DNA of 64,000 bases from CAMREV01 sp051656125 (GTDB lineage: Bacteria > Bacillota_I > Bacilli_A > Mycoplasmatales > Mycoplasmoidaceae). The notes beneath the pieces are model-generated. The model saw nothing but the letters and a program-made list of their open reading frames with translations. It made no database searches and was not told the DNA's origin. Positions 9,119 through 19,111 of the stretch are shown here, piece by piece. A program made the position numbers and the translations under genes. The stretch lies in assembly GCA_051656125.1 (NCBI GenBank), contig JBOGBH010000012.1, positions 1 through 64,000 of the forward strand, read 5' to 3'. Numbering within the stretch: the stretch's first letter is position 1; each line of letters starts with the position of its first letter.

Positions 9119-10843
9119 TTGAAGGCACTTTACAAATTAGTTAATAAATATTTTTGAAAAGGTGGAACTGGCCCAATGTTCTGTTTTTTAATGCCATCTA
9201 TTTTGTTAGTTTTTTTAGGTCTAATTCTTGATTATGGATTGGTACTTCCAGGTGCTTTTACTCTTCCCATTCTTACAACTGGTTTAATTTTTATGCCTCA
9301 ATCAATTTTTGAGTTTAAAAATTCATCTCTTTTAAAAAGAATTGGATTAGCAAATGTAAATTCTAGTAAATTTTTGTTTGTAATATTTACATATAATTTT
9401 CTATTAATTTTAATTGGAATATTAATTCAATTTTGTATTTCATTTATTATTTTTTATGATGATTTATATAGTCCACCTATCGAAGTTGTGCAAGGACTTC
9501 AAAGGCTTAACTATCTAGACACATTAAGAGCTGTTGATTGAGGTGGATTCACTTATAGCTTAATAATTTTGATTGCATCAACAATGGTCATTGGTCTATG
9601 TGTGTCTTCATTTTCAAATTCAAGCTTAATCATTGTATCAACTGGAATAAGTCTTGTATTGATTACAATGTTCATCGGGCCAGCTACTTTACCAATCAAT
9701 ATGGTTGGTAAGGTTGAAGAGATTAAATACATAGGTTATTTCTGGCCATTAAGATATCCATTAGGATGTTTAATTGAAAGCTTCAATGGTAATTTATCAG
9801 ATTCTGTATCTATTAGTAACCTTTATGATAGTTCAATGTGAGATATCTACACTAATTACGTTATTTTAGATATCTTTGCTCCAAGTGTTGAAAATGAAAA
9901 AGAGATTGTTTATTTTAATATGCTAGATAAACTTTTAAATTTAGCAATGCCATATGTTATTTTAATTTTCTTTTCAGTGCTAGCTATATTAAAATTCTCT
10001 TGATCAACAAGATCAACTAAAAAAATAAATTGAAAAAAGATTAATATTAAAGAACTAGCTAATATAAGTGAGAGAAAAATTGATAAAAACCAATCTTTCA
10101 AAAACTCTTATATAAGAGGTTCTGATGAATCTCCCTTTATTATTGAAGCAAATTCAGTATCAAAAAACTTTGGTAATTCAAGAAATCCTTTTTATGCAAA
10201 TGATGATATAAGCATTTCATTTAAAAGAGGTGAAAACGTTGCTATTCTTGGTGGTAATGGAGCTGGTAAAACTACTTTTATTGAAATGCTATTAGGATTA
10301 AATAATCCAACAAGCGGATACTTCAGATATAACTACAAATACCAGAAGAAATTCTCATATTATTTAGGTGTTCAATTTCAAGAATGTTCTTTCCCAAATG
10401 GACTAAAATGTAAAGACATCATTTTATTCTTTATTGATATTTATAACCTACATATTTCAGATAAAGATTTAAATAAAATGATTAAGGATTTTGGAATTGA
10501 AAAATTTTATAATAAATATGCAAATTCATTGTCTGGCGGGCAAAAGCAAAGAGTTAATCTATTACTTGCAATTTTACACAAACCAAAAGTTATTTTCTTA
10601 GATGAACTTTCAACAGGGCTTGATATTGAAATCAGAAATAATATTAAAGCATTCATAAAACAATATGCAAAGGATAATGATATTTTACTGGTTGTAATTA
10701 GTCATGACATGAATGAAGTTGAATATCTATGTGATAGAATTATAATTCTTAAAAAAGGTAAAATTGTTTCAGATAATCTAAAAAGTGATATTCTTAAAAA
10801 GAATAAAAATATTGAAGAATATATTTCGCAATATCTAATCTAA
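9119..10843 (+). CDS. ABC-2 type permease fused to ATPase
   Basis: One 574-residue chain. The N-terminal half (about 1-300) holds six hydrophobic segments with the ABC-2 permease style F-I-G-P-A and G-Y-F-W-P-L-R-Y. The C-terminal half is a complete ATPase: Walker A G-G-N-G-A-G-K-T-T (about 378-386), F-Q-E Q-loop, signature L-S-G-G-Q-K-Q-R (about 471-478), V-I-F-L-D-E (to 496) and S-H-D switch. I read through 9839-10286 codon by codon: no stop, and TGA is Trp. ABC-2 exporters usually have separate subunits in bacteria, so the TMD-NBD fusion is notable. The start is TTG at 9119, 7 nt after AAAAGGA; the later ATG at 9176 would cut the first helix. It probably exports a lipid or drug as a homodimer. 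Confidence 0.85.
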
Positions 10844-10857
10844 AAAAGGAATTTAAA

Positions 10858-11664
10858 ATGGAATTAAAAAAAGGCTTTGAAAATATTAATTTAAAGAAAG
10901 TTCAAGAGCTTTATGATAAATGTTTTCAAGATAGCAAAGAATTTAGTGATTCATTTTTTGGTAGTTACAAAAAATATTATGATTTATGAACTATATGAGA
11001 TGGCGAAAATGTTGTTTTAATGACAACATTAGTTAAAAAAAGAATATCTCAAAATGGTAATAAACTAAAAGTTGGATTAATTGTTGCTGTTGCAGTAGAT
11101 GATAAATACCGAGGAAAAGGTATAATGAGAGACTTCATGAATAGCTTTTTAAATGAAGTAAGACCACTTTATGATCAAATTTATATTCAAGCTACTAATT
11201 GAGATTTATACAAATCATTTAACTTTCATACTTGCACACAAAAATATAAAACAAGACTTAAAAAAGATCAATTTTTAAAATCGAATGACTTAATTGAAAA
11301 ACCAAATTATGATAAGTGTAATAAAATTTACAATGATTATGTAAAAATGATGAATTATGAAAATTTTTCTTATAGAACTACAAAAGAAAATAAACAAATA
11401 GCAAGGATGATTTTAAATGCTGGAGATAGAATAATTCAATCATATGATTGCTATATTCATATTGCTCATAATGAAGTTGTTGACTATGCTTATAAGGACT
11501 TTAAAAACTTTATGAGGCTTATATCAACTCTTCCATATGATACAGTTATTTGAGCTCATGAAATTTTAGATAAAAGATTCTTTAATTATCTTGATGAAAT
11601 TAAGATAGAAACAAAAATATTAGATAAAGAAAATATGGAAGTTCATTTTGCTGAGTTCTTCTAA
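10858..11664 (+). CDS. GNAT-family N-acetyltransferase
   Basis: A 268-residue protein. The GNAT core is at residues 1-110, with acetyl-CoA motif A visible as V-A-V-D-D-K-Y-R-G-K-G-I-M-R-D. The remaining 150 residues form a second domain, giving an Eis-like (GNAT plus accessory domain) architecture. The acceptor is unknown. The ATG at 10858 follows AAAAAAGGAATTT, 14 bp after the ABC-2 fusion gene, so the two are probably co-transcribed. Its stop overlaps the end of the convergent DUF2156-type gene by 4 bp. TGA-encoded Trp residues occur at W-T-I-W near residue 43. Confidence 0.8.
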
Positions 11665-12587
11665 ATTAAGTAATAAGAACGTTTATAAATCTTAATTGGT
11701 TTATATGAAAGTTTTGATTTAATAATGCCTTCAGAAGAAGCGCCATCTTGTCGATCAATAAATGCACAATTAATATCATTGATAATTAAGTTTTGAGAAA
11801 GTAAATATTGAAATGAGCCTTTAATGCTTTTAAAGGCTTTTTCAATGTAAATTTCATAATAGTTGTTTCTTAAATAACCAAGTGTAAACCCTATTAGTTT
11901 ATTATCTAAGTATAAAATTGATCCAGTCATTGTTTGTTCGTCAAAATTTTTAAGTAAGTCTGTGTAAAATTCAACTTCTGAATCAATAAATTCAATCTCG
12001 TCATTTGGGTTTGCAATAAATTCTAAAACAACATTAAGATTATTTTTTGTAAGTTTTTCAATTGAAGAATTTGCTTTATAATTTAAATTAAAATAATTTA
12101 AAAGGTTTCTCTTTTTTTGTAAAGCTTTACCTTTAAAGTATTTTAATTTTTCTGTTTCATAAATGTAATTAGAATCTCATTCTCATAAATGTTTCTTTTC
12201 TGAAATATTTACTAAGTCTTCTTCATAAAAATTTCCAAGAATAATATTTTCTGTTGAATTAATTTCTGCTTTGCAAATTTTAATAATGTCTTCAACACTA
12301 TCTTTTAAAAAAAATGGTCTAATAATTGAATGCTTAATATTAATTTTATCTATTTTATTATCAACACTATTTTCGTTAATAATATTTTTTTTTTTATTTG
12401 TTATTTCTCCAACAAATAAAATGCTTTCATTATAGAAAGCAAATTTAATATCTACTCCATAATATTTTCATGCTAAGTAGGTAAGGGCTGAAAATGGTTC
12501 ATTATCTAAGTTATTTAATAAGATATCAATACTTTTATAAGTGTTTCAATCTAATTTTTTTCAAGTTATATTTTTGAGGCTATCCAT
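11661..12587 (-). CDS. DUF2156 (phosphatidylglycerol lysyltransferase C-terminal-like) protein
   Basis: A 308-residue protein of two GNAT-like halves. Diagnostic patterns: Y-I-Y-E-T-E-K-L-x-x-F-K-G-K-x-x-x-K-K-R-N in the middle and the C-terminal N-C-A-F-I-D-R-Q-D-G-A-S-S-E-G-I-I-K-S-K-L-S, which match the DUF2156 / MprF C-terminal acyl-tRNA-dependent transferase fold. No membrane flippase part is attached. It may transfer an aminoacyl group from charged tRNA to a lipid or other acceptor, but this is inferred from the fold. It starts 27 bp after uvrC ends and is likely in its operon. The start ATG at 12587 lacks a clear Shine-Dalgarno. The adjacent convergent GNAT gene is also an acyltransferase fold. 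Confidence 0.75.
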
Positions 12588-12614
12588 AGTTTATTTATTA
12601 TATATTATTTTTAG

Positions 12615-14411
12615 TTATTTTTTTATATCTATTAATTTAATTTTTTTAACAATGTTTCTTGGAATAATTTGCGCTAATTCATCTTCTGAAGCATTAACTA
12701 TCGCTTCAAGTGAATCATATTTTTCTAATAAGTTTTTTATTCTTTGTTTTCCTAAACCAGGAATATCATTTAGCTTTGTATAAAATAATGATGCTGATTT
12801 TTTATTTCGATAAAACGAAATAGCATATCGATGAACTTCTTCTTGAATGTTAAGCAAGAATAAATAAACTTCATTCTTTTTATCTAATTCTATTTCTTCA
12901 CCATTTTCTAAAATAATACTTTTTGTTTTATGTCTTTCATTTTTAGTTAGACCAATAATTGGAACAACTCCATCTAAAGATAATTTTTTTAATGAATTTT
13001 TAGCAGCAGTTATTTGTGGTTTACCACCATCAACAATTACTAAGTTAGGCAACATGCTATCTTTGCCATTTTTAACTGCTAAAAATCTTCTATATATTAC
13101 TTCTTCCATATATTGAAAATCTGATTTGGCTTCAATATTTTTAATATTATATTTACGATATAGATTAGTGTTTTTATAGCCATTTAAGTAAGCAACTTTA
13201 ACACCAACATTAATGGTATTAAAAATATTAGAATTATCATACATTTCAATTAATGATAAATTATCAATTCCCAATAATTTTTCTAATTCTATTAAAGCAT
13301 TTTCATTTCGATCAAAATTTTGGACAAGTTTATAGTATTTTGACTCATTTGCTAATTTAGCATTTTGCATTGCTGTTTTCATTGTATTTAGCATTTTTCC
13401 ACTCTTAGGATTAATGAATTTAATTTTAATGATATCTTCAATATCTTTTAGTTTATCGGTCTCTATTGAGATGTAAATCGATTTTGGCTTGTTTGTAAGG
13501 TCATCAAGGTAATAGTTGATTAGAAGTGATTTAATGTAGTCTAATTCATCATTATCGAATAAAAAGTTTGTTGTTTCATATTTATCAAGTAATGCTCCAT
13601 TATTATATTTAAAGATAACAACAGTAATTGAATTTTCTTTTACATAGAAAGTAAAAAAATCAAAGTCTTTTTTAGTATCAAAAATAACTTGATTATTTTG
13701 AATTACAAAATCAAGTGCTTTAGTAATTTCTAAATAGCTATTTGCTGTTTCAAATTCTAGCTTATCACTATAATAAATTTCTTTTTCTTTAAGTTCTTTT
13801 TTAAATTCATTTATTTTACCTTTAAATAATGAATCTATTTTCTTTTCAATGTCTTCATAAAATCCTTGTTCAATTTTATTAATGCAAGGGCCAGCACATT
13901 GTCCAATATCATAAAAGATGCATTTTTTCTTTGGTAATTGACTACATTTTCTTAATGGAAACATTCTATTTAAAATAATAAATAATTCATACTTATTCAT
14001 TTTAGAATTTGCAAATGGACCATATTTTTTACCTCTAATTTTATCGGGATTACGAGTGTAAATTATTCTTGGATGTTTTTCATCTGTTACTACAATGTAA
14101 GGATAGTTTCCCCCAGTTCTTAACAAAATATTATACCTTGGTTTATATTTGTTAATTAAGTTTCTTTCAAGTAAAAAAGAATCGTTTTCATTATCAACAG
14201 AAATATAATCAACATCTCAAATTTTAGAAACTAAAACTTGTGTCTTAGAATCTAATGATTTGTTATTCATATATTGACTAACTCGATCTAATAAGTTTTT
14301 TGCTTTACCAACATAGATTACATTTCCAGTATTATCTTTTCAAAGATAACACCCTGGAGTTTCTGGTAAGTTCTTTATTTTTTCAAGTAAATTTTTTCGA
14401 TTAGAATCCAT
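12615..14411 (-). CDS. uvrC: UvrABC excinuclease subunit C
   Basis: UvrC makes both incisions in nucleotide excision repair. It has 598 residues. The N-terminal GIY-YIG nuclease reads G-C-Y-L-W-K-D then V-I-Y-V-G-K-A-K-N-L. The UVR helical pair is around residues 190-230. The RNase H-like 3'-nuclease keeps its acidic residues in M-Y-D-N-S-N, K-S-D-F-Q and V-D-G-G-K, with the late H-R-Y-A-I histidine. Helix-hairpin-helix repeats close the protein (I-P-G-L-G-K-Q-R-I-K). TGA codons hide the first 95 residues if read as stop. The ATG at 14411 is inside MDSNRKNLLEKI; upstream DNA is non-coding. Confidence 0.95.
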
Positions 14412-14743
14412 ATTAACTCATTGATTTTCAAAGCATTTATTTAATTAATTATATTAAATAAAGATTAAAAGTATTTTTATAATTTAAATAAAAAATATAT
14501 TTTTAATATTTATATTAATTTTTTAAATAATTCATAAATATTTCATTTTATAAAATATTTTTAGTGCTATTTCAGATATTATATCTTTACTATTAAGAAT
14601 TATTATTTTTGTTGAATTTTTAATTTTTGTTGTTAAAATAATTATTTGAAATTTTAATAATATTTCATAATACAAATAATTAAAATATATTTTTTATAAA
14701 ATAGTAAAAATTTATTAAACGAATAAAAAACACAAAAAATTAA
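14412..14743. other. AT-rich gap without genes
   Basis: A 332-bp stretch between uvrC and the AAA_13-type gene. It is almost entirely A/T with short homopolymer runs, and I see no open frame, RNA gene or convincing hairpin. It should hold the uvrC promoter on the minus strand. Confidence 0.6.
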
Positions 14744-17032
14744 TTAATTTTCAAGAACATGTATTAGATTAGAACTGTAAAATAATTTATGAGTTATTAT
14801 TTTGTATCTTTCTTTGTCGTTTGATAAAAGTATTTCTTGATATGGTATTCTTATTAAAAATAAAAAATTGATTATTCCATCTAATCCATCTTCAGAAATC
14901 TTTTCAGTAAATTCATTTTTTTCATAAATGTTTTTGAAAAAATTAAAAATAATTTTTCTAATTGATGCCAATTTTAAATCTGAAAAATTAACATCAATTT
15001 CTCTAAGTTTTTTTTGAATTTCTGTTAAATCTTTTTTATTTTTTGAAAACTCTTTAAAGCAAAATTTATATTTCATTCTGTTTTCGGATGAATAAAAATC
15101 ATTAATTTTTATTAAAATGCAAGAAATAAGTTTTAAAATTTGTCATTCATTTTGTGAAATTATTTCTTGATCTAATTTATATTCATAATGTTCTAAATAA
15201 CTTTCAAAAAAAGATGCTAATTTTTTTTCGAAAGAGAATATTAAATTAATATTTATATCTTCTATTTTAATATTTCCGTTATTATTAATAATCTGTTTTA
15301 CAAAAAATGATTTTTCATATTTTTCTTTAATTTTCATAAAAGCAAAACCATCATAATCCTTGCATAAATTTATCATAAAAGAACTTAATATATTTATATT
15401 GTGAGTTGATACAATTATTTTTCCATTTGATTTTGTTTTATTTTCAACATCTTCTCTAAAATCAGAAAGACCTAATCCATTAAGTTTTATTTTTTTAAAG
15501 TTCATATATTTGTAATGATCATTTGAATCAAATGGATCATCGATGAAAATAATAAAATCTCTTTTAATGCTTGCTAAATTAATTTCTAAATCAGTTAAAA
15601 AATATGCTAATGCAAAAGATGATTTTTCTCCTTCTGAAAAAAATTCAATACCTTTAGAATTAAATGGCAATTCTAAACCCCATTCTTTATTTAATGCCTT
15701 TAATTCTGCGTCTAAATCATATTTAATATTTGTCAAACTATATAGATTTTTAGTAAATGTTTTAATAATTTCTTCTTTATTTTTTTCGGAGTACTCTTTT
15801 ATGGAATCTTTTAAGTTTTTTTGAATTTCTTCAAAATTTTCTAAAACCAATAAAAAATCTTTTAAATTGCTTTTTTGTCCAATCATAATTTCTGAAAATT
15901 TATTTGGTTTTAAAAAATAAAATTCGTTTTTAATTTCATTTAAACTATAATTTGATTCTCAAAAATAATATTTTTTGCTCTGTAATCAATTCTCAAAATC
16001 TTTTTCCATTTCTTCATATTTTTTAATTTCTATTTTTGCTTTTTTAAGAGCCTCAACATCTTTTGAAATTAAAAAAATTTTCAGTTTATGAAATTTATAT
16101 AGATCTTTATCAATTATTTTTTTGTAAAAATTGTTTTCTTCTAATTCTTTATATTTTTTATAAAAAATAGATTCTTTGTTTTTTAATTTATTTTTTAATT
16201 CATGAATATTAGTTTTAAATTTTTCAACATATTTTATAACATCTTTAATATCATATTCTTTTTCCAAAAATTCTATTTTATCATTTTCTTGCAATTCAAT
16301 TGCCGTTTCATGAAATTTAATAACTTTAATCGATTTAATGCTTTTGTTTGTTTTTTCAATTAACTCTATTTCCTTATTTAGATGAATGCATTCAATTCCC
16401 ATTTCAATAAGTTCATTATATGATTCTTCAAAAAATAATCTTTCATTGTATTTTATAAAATTTTCAAATTTCTCTAAAAAATCTTTTTTATTTTTTTCAA
16501 AATTAGATGAGTCAATTTTTTTAATTTGTTTTCTTTCTGTTAATAACATTTTTTTAATTGAATTTATTTTAATAAATTCTTCTTTTTCTATTGTTAATAA
16601 TTTATGTTTAAAAAGAGAATAATAATCATTTTCTTTATCAAATTCACTTGATAAAATCTTAATAACATCAGATATTTTTTTTGATTTTTTTTGCATTGAT
16701 ATCAAATCTTTGCCAAGTAATATTTTGAATGAATTTCTTTTATTTTTAGCATCTTGTTTTATATGAAGCAACCCTTTATTATCATCTATATCTTCAACAA
16801 AAATATTTTTAGCAACATAATCTTTATTAAAAACAAAAACTTCAAAATTTTCTCCTAATTTATTTATAATTTCTCTTGAAAGGGTTGTTTTTCCACTTCC
16901 ATTTTTACCAAATAAATATATAAATTTTCCATCATCAAGTTTTTTTGCATTTTTATTAGAAAGTTTAAAATGCTCTAAATTTATTTCAAAATTTGAAAAT
17001 AATTTTGAATTAAAATGATTTTTATCTGACAA
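14744..17032 (-). CDS. AAA_13 (PrrC/RloC-type) ATPase, putative defence protein
   Basis: One 762-residue frame interrupted only by TGA (Trp); I checked the joins at 15077-15142 and 15887-15985. The P-loop is G-K-N-G-S-G-K-T (residues 42-49), followed by the AAA_13 hallmark V-F-N-K-D-Y-V and L-L-G-K-D. Then come Lys/Glu-rich coiled coils (about 100-380), an ABC-like signature S-E-G-E-K-S (about 466-471), Walker B F-I-D-D-P (about 496-500) and a V-S-T-H switch. This head-coil-head layout is that of PrrC and RloC anticodon nucleases. No C-x-x-C zinc hook is present, and I cannot assign the nuclease triad in the C-terminal 190 residues. The start is TTG at 17032; a stop lies just upstream. R-M genes follow at 17.7-21.2 kb. 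Confidence 0.75.
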
Positions 17033-17113
17033 ATCTTACCCACTATTTTATATTTTTTATATTATGATAATATATAAATTTAAAATTTTATCATCAAGTA
17101 TAAAAAATTAAAT

Positions 17114-17145
17114 AAAAATAAGAAACAAAATTGTTTCTTATTTTT
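17114..17145. terminator. Terminator after rpsO
   Basis: A 15-bp A/T-rich inverted repeat centred at 17129 with A and T tracts on both sides, directly after the rpsO stop on the minus strand. Confidence 0.75.
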
Positions 17146-17147
17146 TA

Positions 17148-17420
17148 TTAGTTGCCTCTTAAACCTAGAGTTTTAATAATAGCTCTATATCTTTCAATAT
17201 CTTTTCTTTTTAAATAAGTTAATAAAGATTTTCTTTTAGAAACTTTTTTTTGTAACCCTCTTTTAGAGATGTTATCTTTCTTATTTAAAATCATGTGATC
17301 TGTTAAAGATTTGATTTCAGCTGTTAAAATAGTGATTTGAACTTCTGTCATTCCAGTATTTTCTTTGCTTCCGCCAACTTCTTTGATGATTTTTTCTTTT
17401 GTAGCTTTACTTATAGCCAT
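17148..17420 (-). CDS. rpsO: 30S ribosomal protein S15
   Basis: S15, 90 residues, binds the central domain of 16S rRNA. The motifs T-G-M-T-E-V-Q-I, the long helix, D-N-I-S-K-R-G-L and K-R-K-S-L-L-T-Y-L are standard. I start it at the ATG at 17420 (M-A-I-S-K-A) because AAGGAAA precedes it. An earlier in-frame codon at 17438 would only add six residues that include this ribosome-binding site. A palindromic leader is upstream and a terminator follows, so this is a single-gene unit sitting inside the restriction/defence island. Confidence 0.95.
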   Translation of the reverse strand: MAISKATKEKIIKEVGGSKENTGMTEVQITILTAEIKSLTDHMILNKKDNISKRGLQKKVSKRKSLLTYLKRKDIERYRAIIKTLGLRGN

Positions 17421-17440
17421 AATTTCCTTTTCTTCCACTA

Positions 17441-17500
17441 TTACACAGCAATAAACTAATTAGTTTATAACACAGTAGTAGTCTTATTAATATACATATA
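17441..17500 (-). promoter_or_regulatory. rpsO: Possible rpsO leader hairpin
   Basis: A perfect palindrome TAAACTAATTAGTTTA (17452-17467) lies about 30 nt upstream of the rpsO start, flanked by short matching segments GTGTTA and TGCTGTG. S15 represses its own mRNA through leader structures in several bacteria, so this is a candidate. No fold was computed. Confidence 0.3.
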
Positions 17501-17705
17501 TAAATTTAACATAAAAAAACAAAATATAAACTATAAATATTGGTAATATTTTTTATTTATTAGAATAAATTTATTATTTAAAATTTTTAATAATAAAAAT
17601 TTATGCAAATCGCTTGTTTTGTACATATTCTTTTTTAAAAAAAGAAAAATATTTTTAAAAATAACAATAAATAATTATGATATTATTATATATTGAGGTC
17701 ATACA

Positions 17706-18428
17706 ATGAAAAATAAAAGTGTTTATTCAAACAATAGAAATGTTGAAATGCCATATGGTAAAAATATATTTAAAGATAAACCATTAGAATTCAATAAAAA
17801 ATATAGAAAAGATGGGTTAAAGCTACTAGATCAAATCAAAGATGATTGTATTCCTGTTGTATTTTTTGATCCACAATACAGAGGCATATTAGACAAAATG
17901 AATTATGGAAACGAAGGAGCAAGACAGATTAAGAGAAGTCAATTACATCAAATGTCTGAAGAAACAATTATAGATTTTCTTGTAGAGATTAATAGAGTTT
18001 TAATTCCTAAGGGTCATTTATTTCTTTGAATAGATAAATTTCATCTTTGCGAAGGAATTGGCTCATGATTAAAAAAAGTTGATTTAGCTATTGTTGATAT
18101 GATAGTTTGAGATAAAGAAAGAATGGGCATGGGTTACAGAACTAGGAAGCAGAGCGAATATCTTTTAGTATTGCAAAAACCTCCCTTAAGAGCTAAAGAT
18201 GTTTGAAAATCAAGAAATATTAGAGATATTTGAACTGAAAAAATTTCAAATAAGAAACATCCACATCAGAAACCCGTTGAGTTACAGAAAATTTTAATTG
18301 AATCAGTATCAAATATTGGAGATGTTATATTAGATCCCGCTGCAGGAAGTTTCTCTGTAATGGAATCTGCTAATTTATTGGATAGATTATTTTTAGGAAC
18401 TGACTTAAAAGTAAAGGAAGATAAGTAG
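17706..18428 (+). CDS. N6/N4 DNA methyltransferase (beta class)
   Basis: A 240-residue SAM-dependent DNA methyltransferase. The catalytic motif IV comes first, as F-F-D-P-Q-Y (D55-P-Q-Y58), and the SAM-binding motif I last, as L-D-P-A-A-G-S-F (about 209-216). This order defines the beta class of N4-cytosine/N6-adenine enzymes. D-P-Q-Y departs from the usual D/S/N-P-P-Y/W and may be worth testing. The H-P-H-Q-K-P-V-E-L motif before motif I is typical. Its stop shares one base with the GTG start of the nuclease gene, so the pair form a type II R-M operon. The methylated base and site cannot be read from the sequence. Confidence 0.88.
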
Positions 18429-19111
18429 TGAGTTTAATAAAAGATAGAAAGGATAATAGTAGTGGTGCTTATGAAAGAATTTTAGGAAATAAAAAATTAG
18501 ATAATTTAATTTCTAAAATTCATGCAACAACTATTTCTGCGGGACGCGAATTAGAAAATTTAATATTATCAGAAACAAATGCTTATATTGTTGATGATAT
18601 TAGTGACTTTAACAAAATTATTAATAATGAAAAAATATTAGATAAAGAAATTTATCTAATAAGAAAGAAAGTAATAAAAGAATCAAAAATATCTCATAAA
18701 AATGAGCCAGATTTTATAGTGATTGAATTTCATAGTAAAGAATTAAACATTATAGAGTTAAAAGAAGGATACGTTTTTGATACAAAGAAATCCGAGGGAG
18801 AGCTTAATAATTTAAAAGAATTCAGCAATTTTATTTCTTCAAAAATTTCTTATAAAACAAATATATTTATATGCTGTTTTCATATAAACAATAAAGACGT
18901 AATTTTCAGAGGATTAAAAAAGAAAGTTCCTTTAGATAATATAATGACTGGAGATAAATTTTGTAAGCTTTTAGGATTGAATTATAAAAAAATAATGGAA
19001 ATAAGAAAAAAAGAAATTAATGAAAATTTTAAATATTTTATTGACCAATTAATGGAAATACCAGAAATTGAAAATGAGTTAAAAAATATTATACTTTCTA
19101 GAAATTCATAA
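18428..19111 (+). CDS. Putative type II restriction endonuclease (PD-D/ExK)
   Basis: A 227-residue protein beginning with GTG that overlaps the methyltransferase stop by one base. A PD-(D/E)xK nuclease core is visible: E-P-D-F-I-V-I at residues 93-99 and I-I-E-L-K-E at 108-113, so D95, E110 and K112 are the likely metal and catalytic residues, with the right beta-strand spacing. I do not recognise the subfamily or recognition site. Position immediately after a DNA methyltransferase is the main support for the restriction role. Its 3' end overlaps the convergent single-chain R-M gene by 14 bp. Confidence 0.75.
   Translation: MSLIKDRKDNSSGAYERILGNKKLDNLISKIHATTISAGRELENLILSETNAYIVDDISDFNKIINNEKILDKEIYLIRKKVIKESKISHKNEPDFIVIEFHSKELNIIELKEGYVFDTKKSEGELNNLKEFSNFISSKISYKTNIFICCFHINNKDVIFRGLKKKVPLDNIMTGDKFCKLLGLNYKKIMEIRKKEINENFKYFIDQLMEIPEIENELKNIILSRNS

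Noticed and set aside
15077..17032. Apparent broken genes split into several frames (here and in arcA, gpmI, uvrC, R-M and others)
   Set aside because: The breaks are TGA codons in one constant frame at Trp-like positions; with UGA read as Trp each gene is whole.
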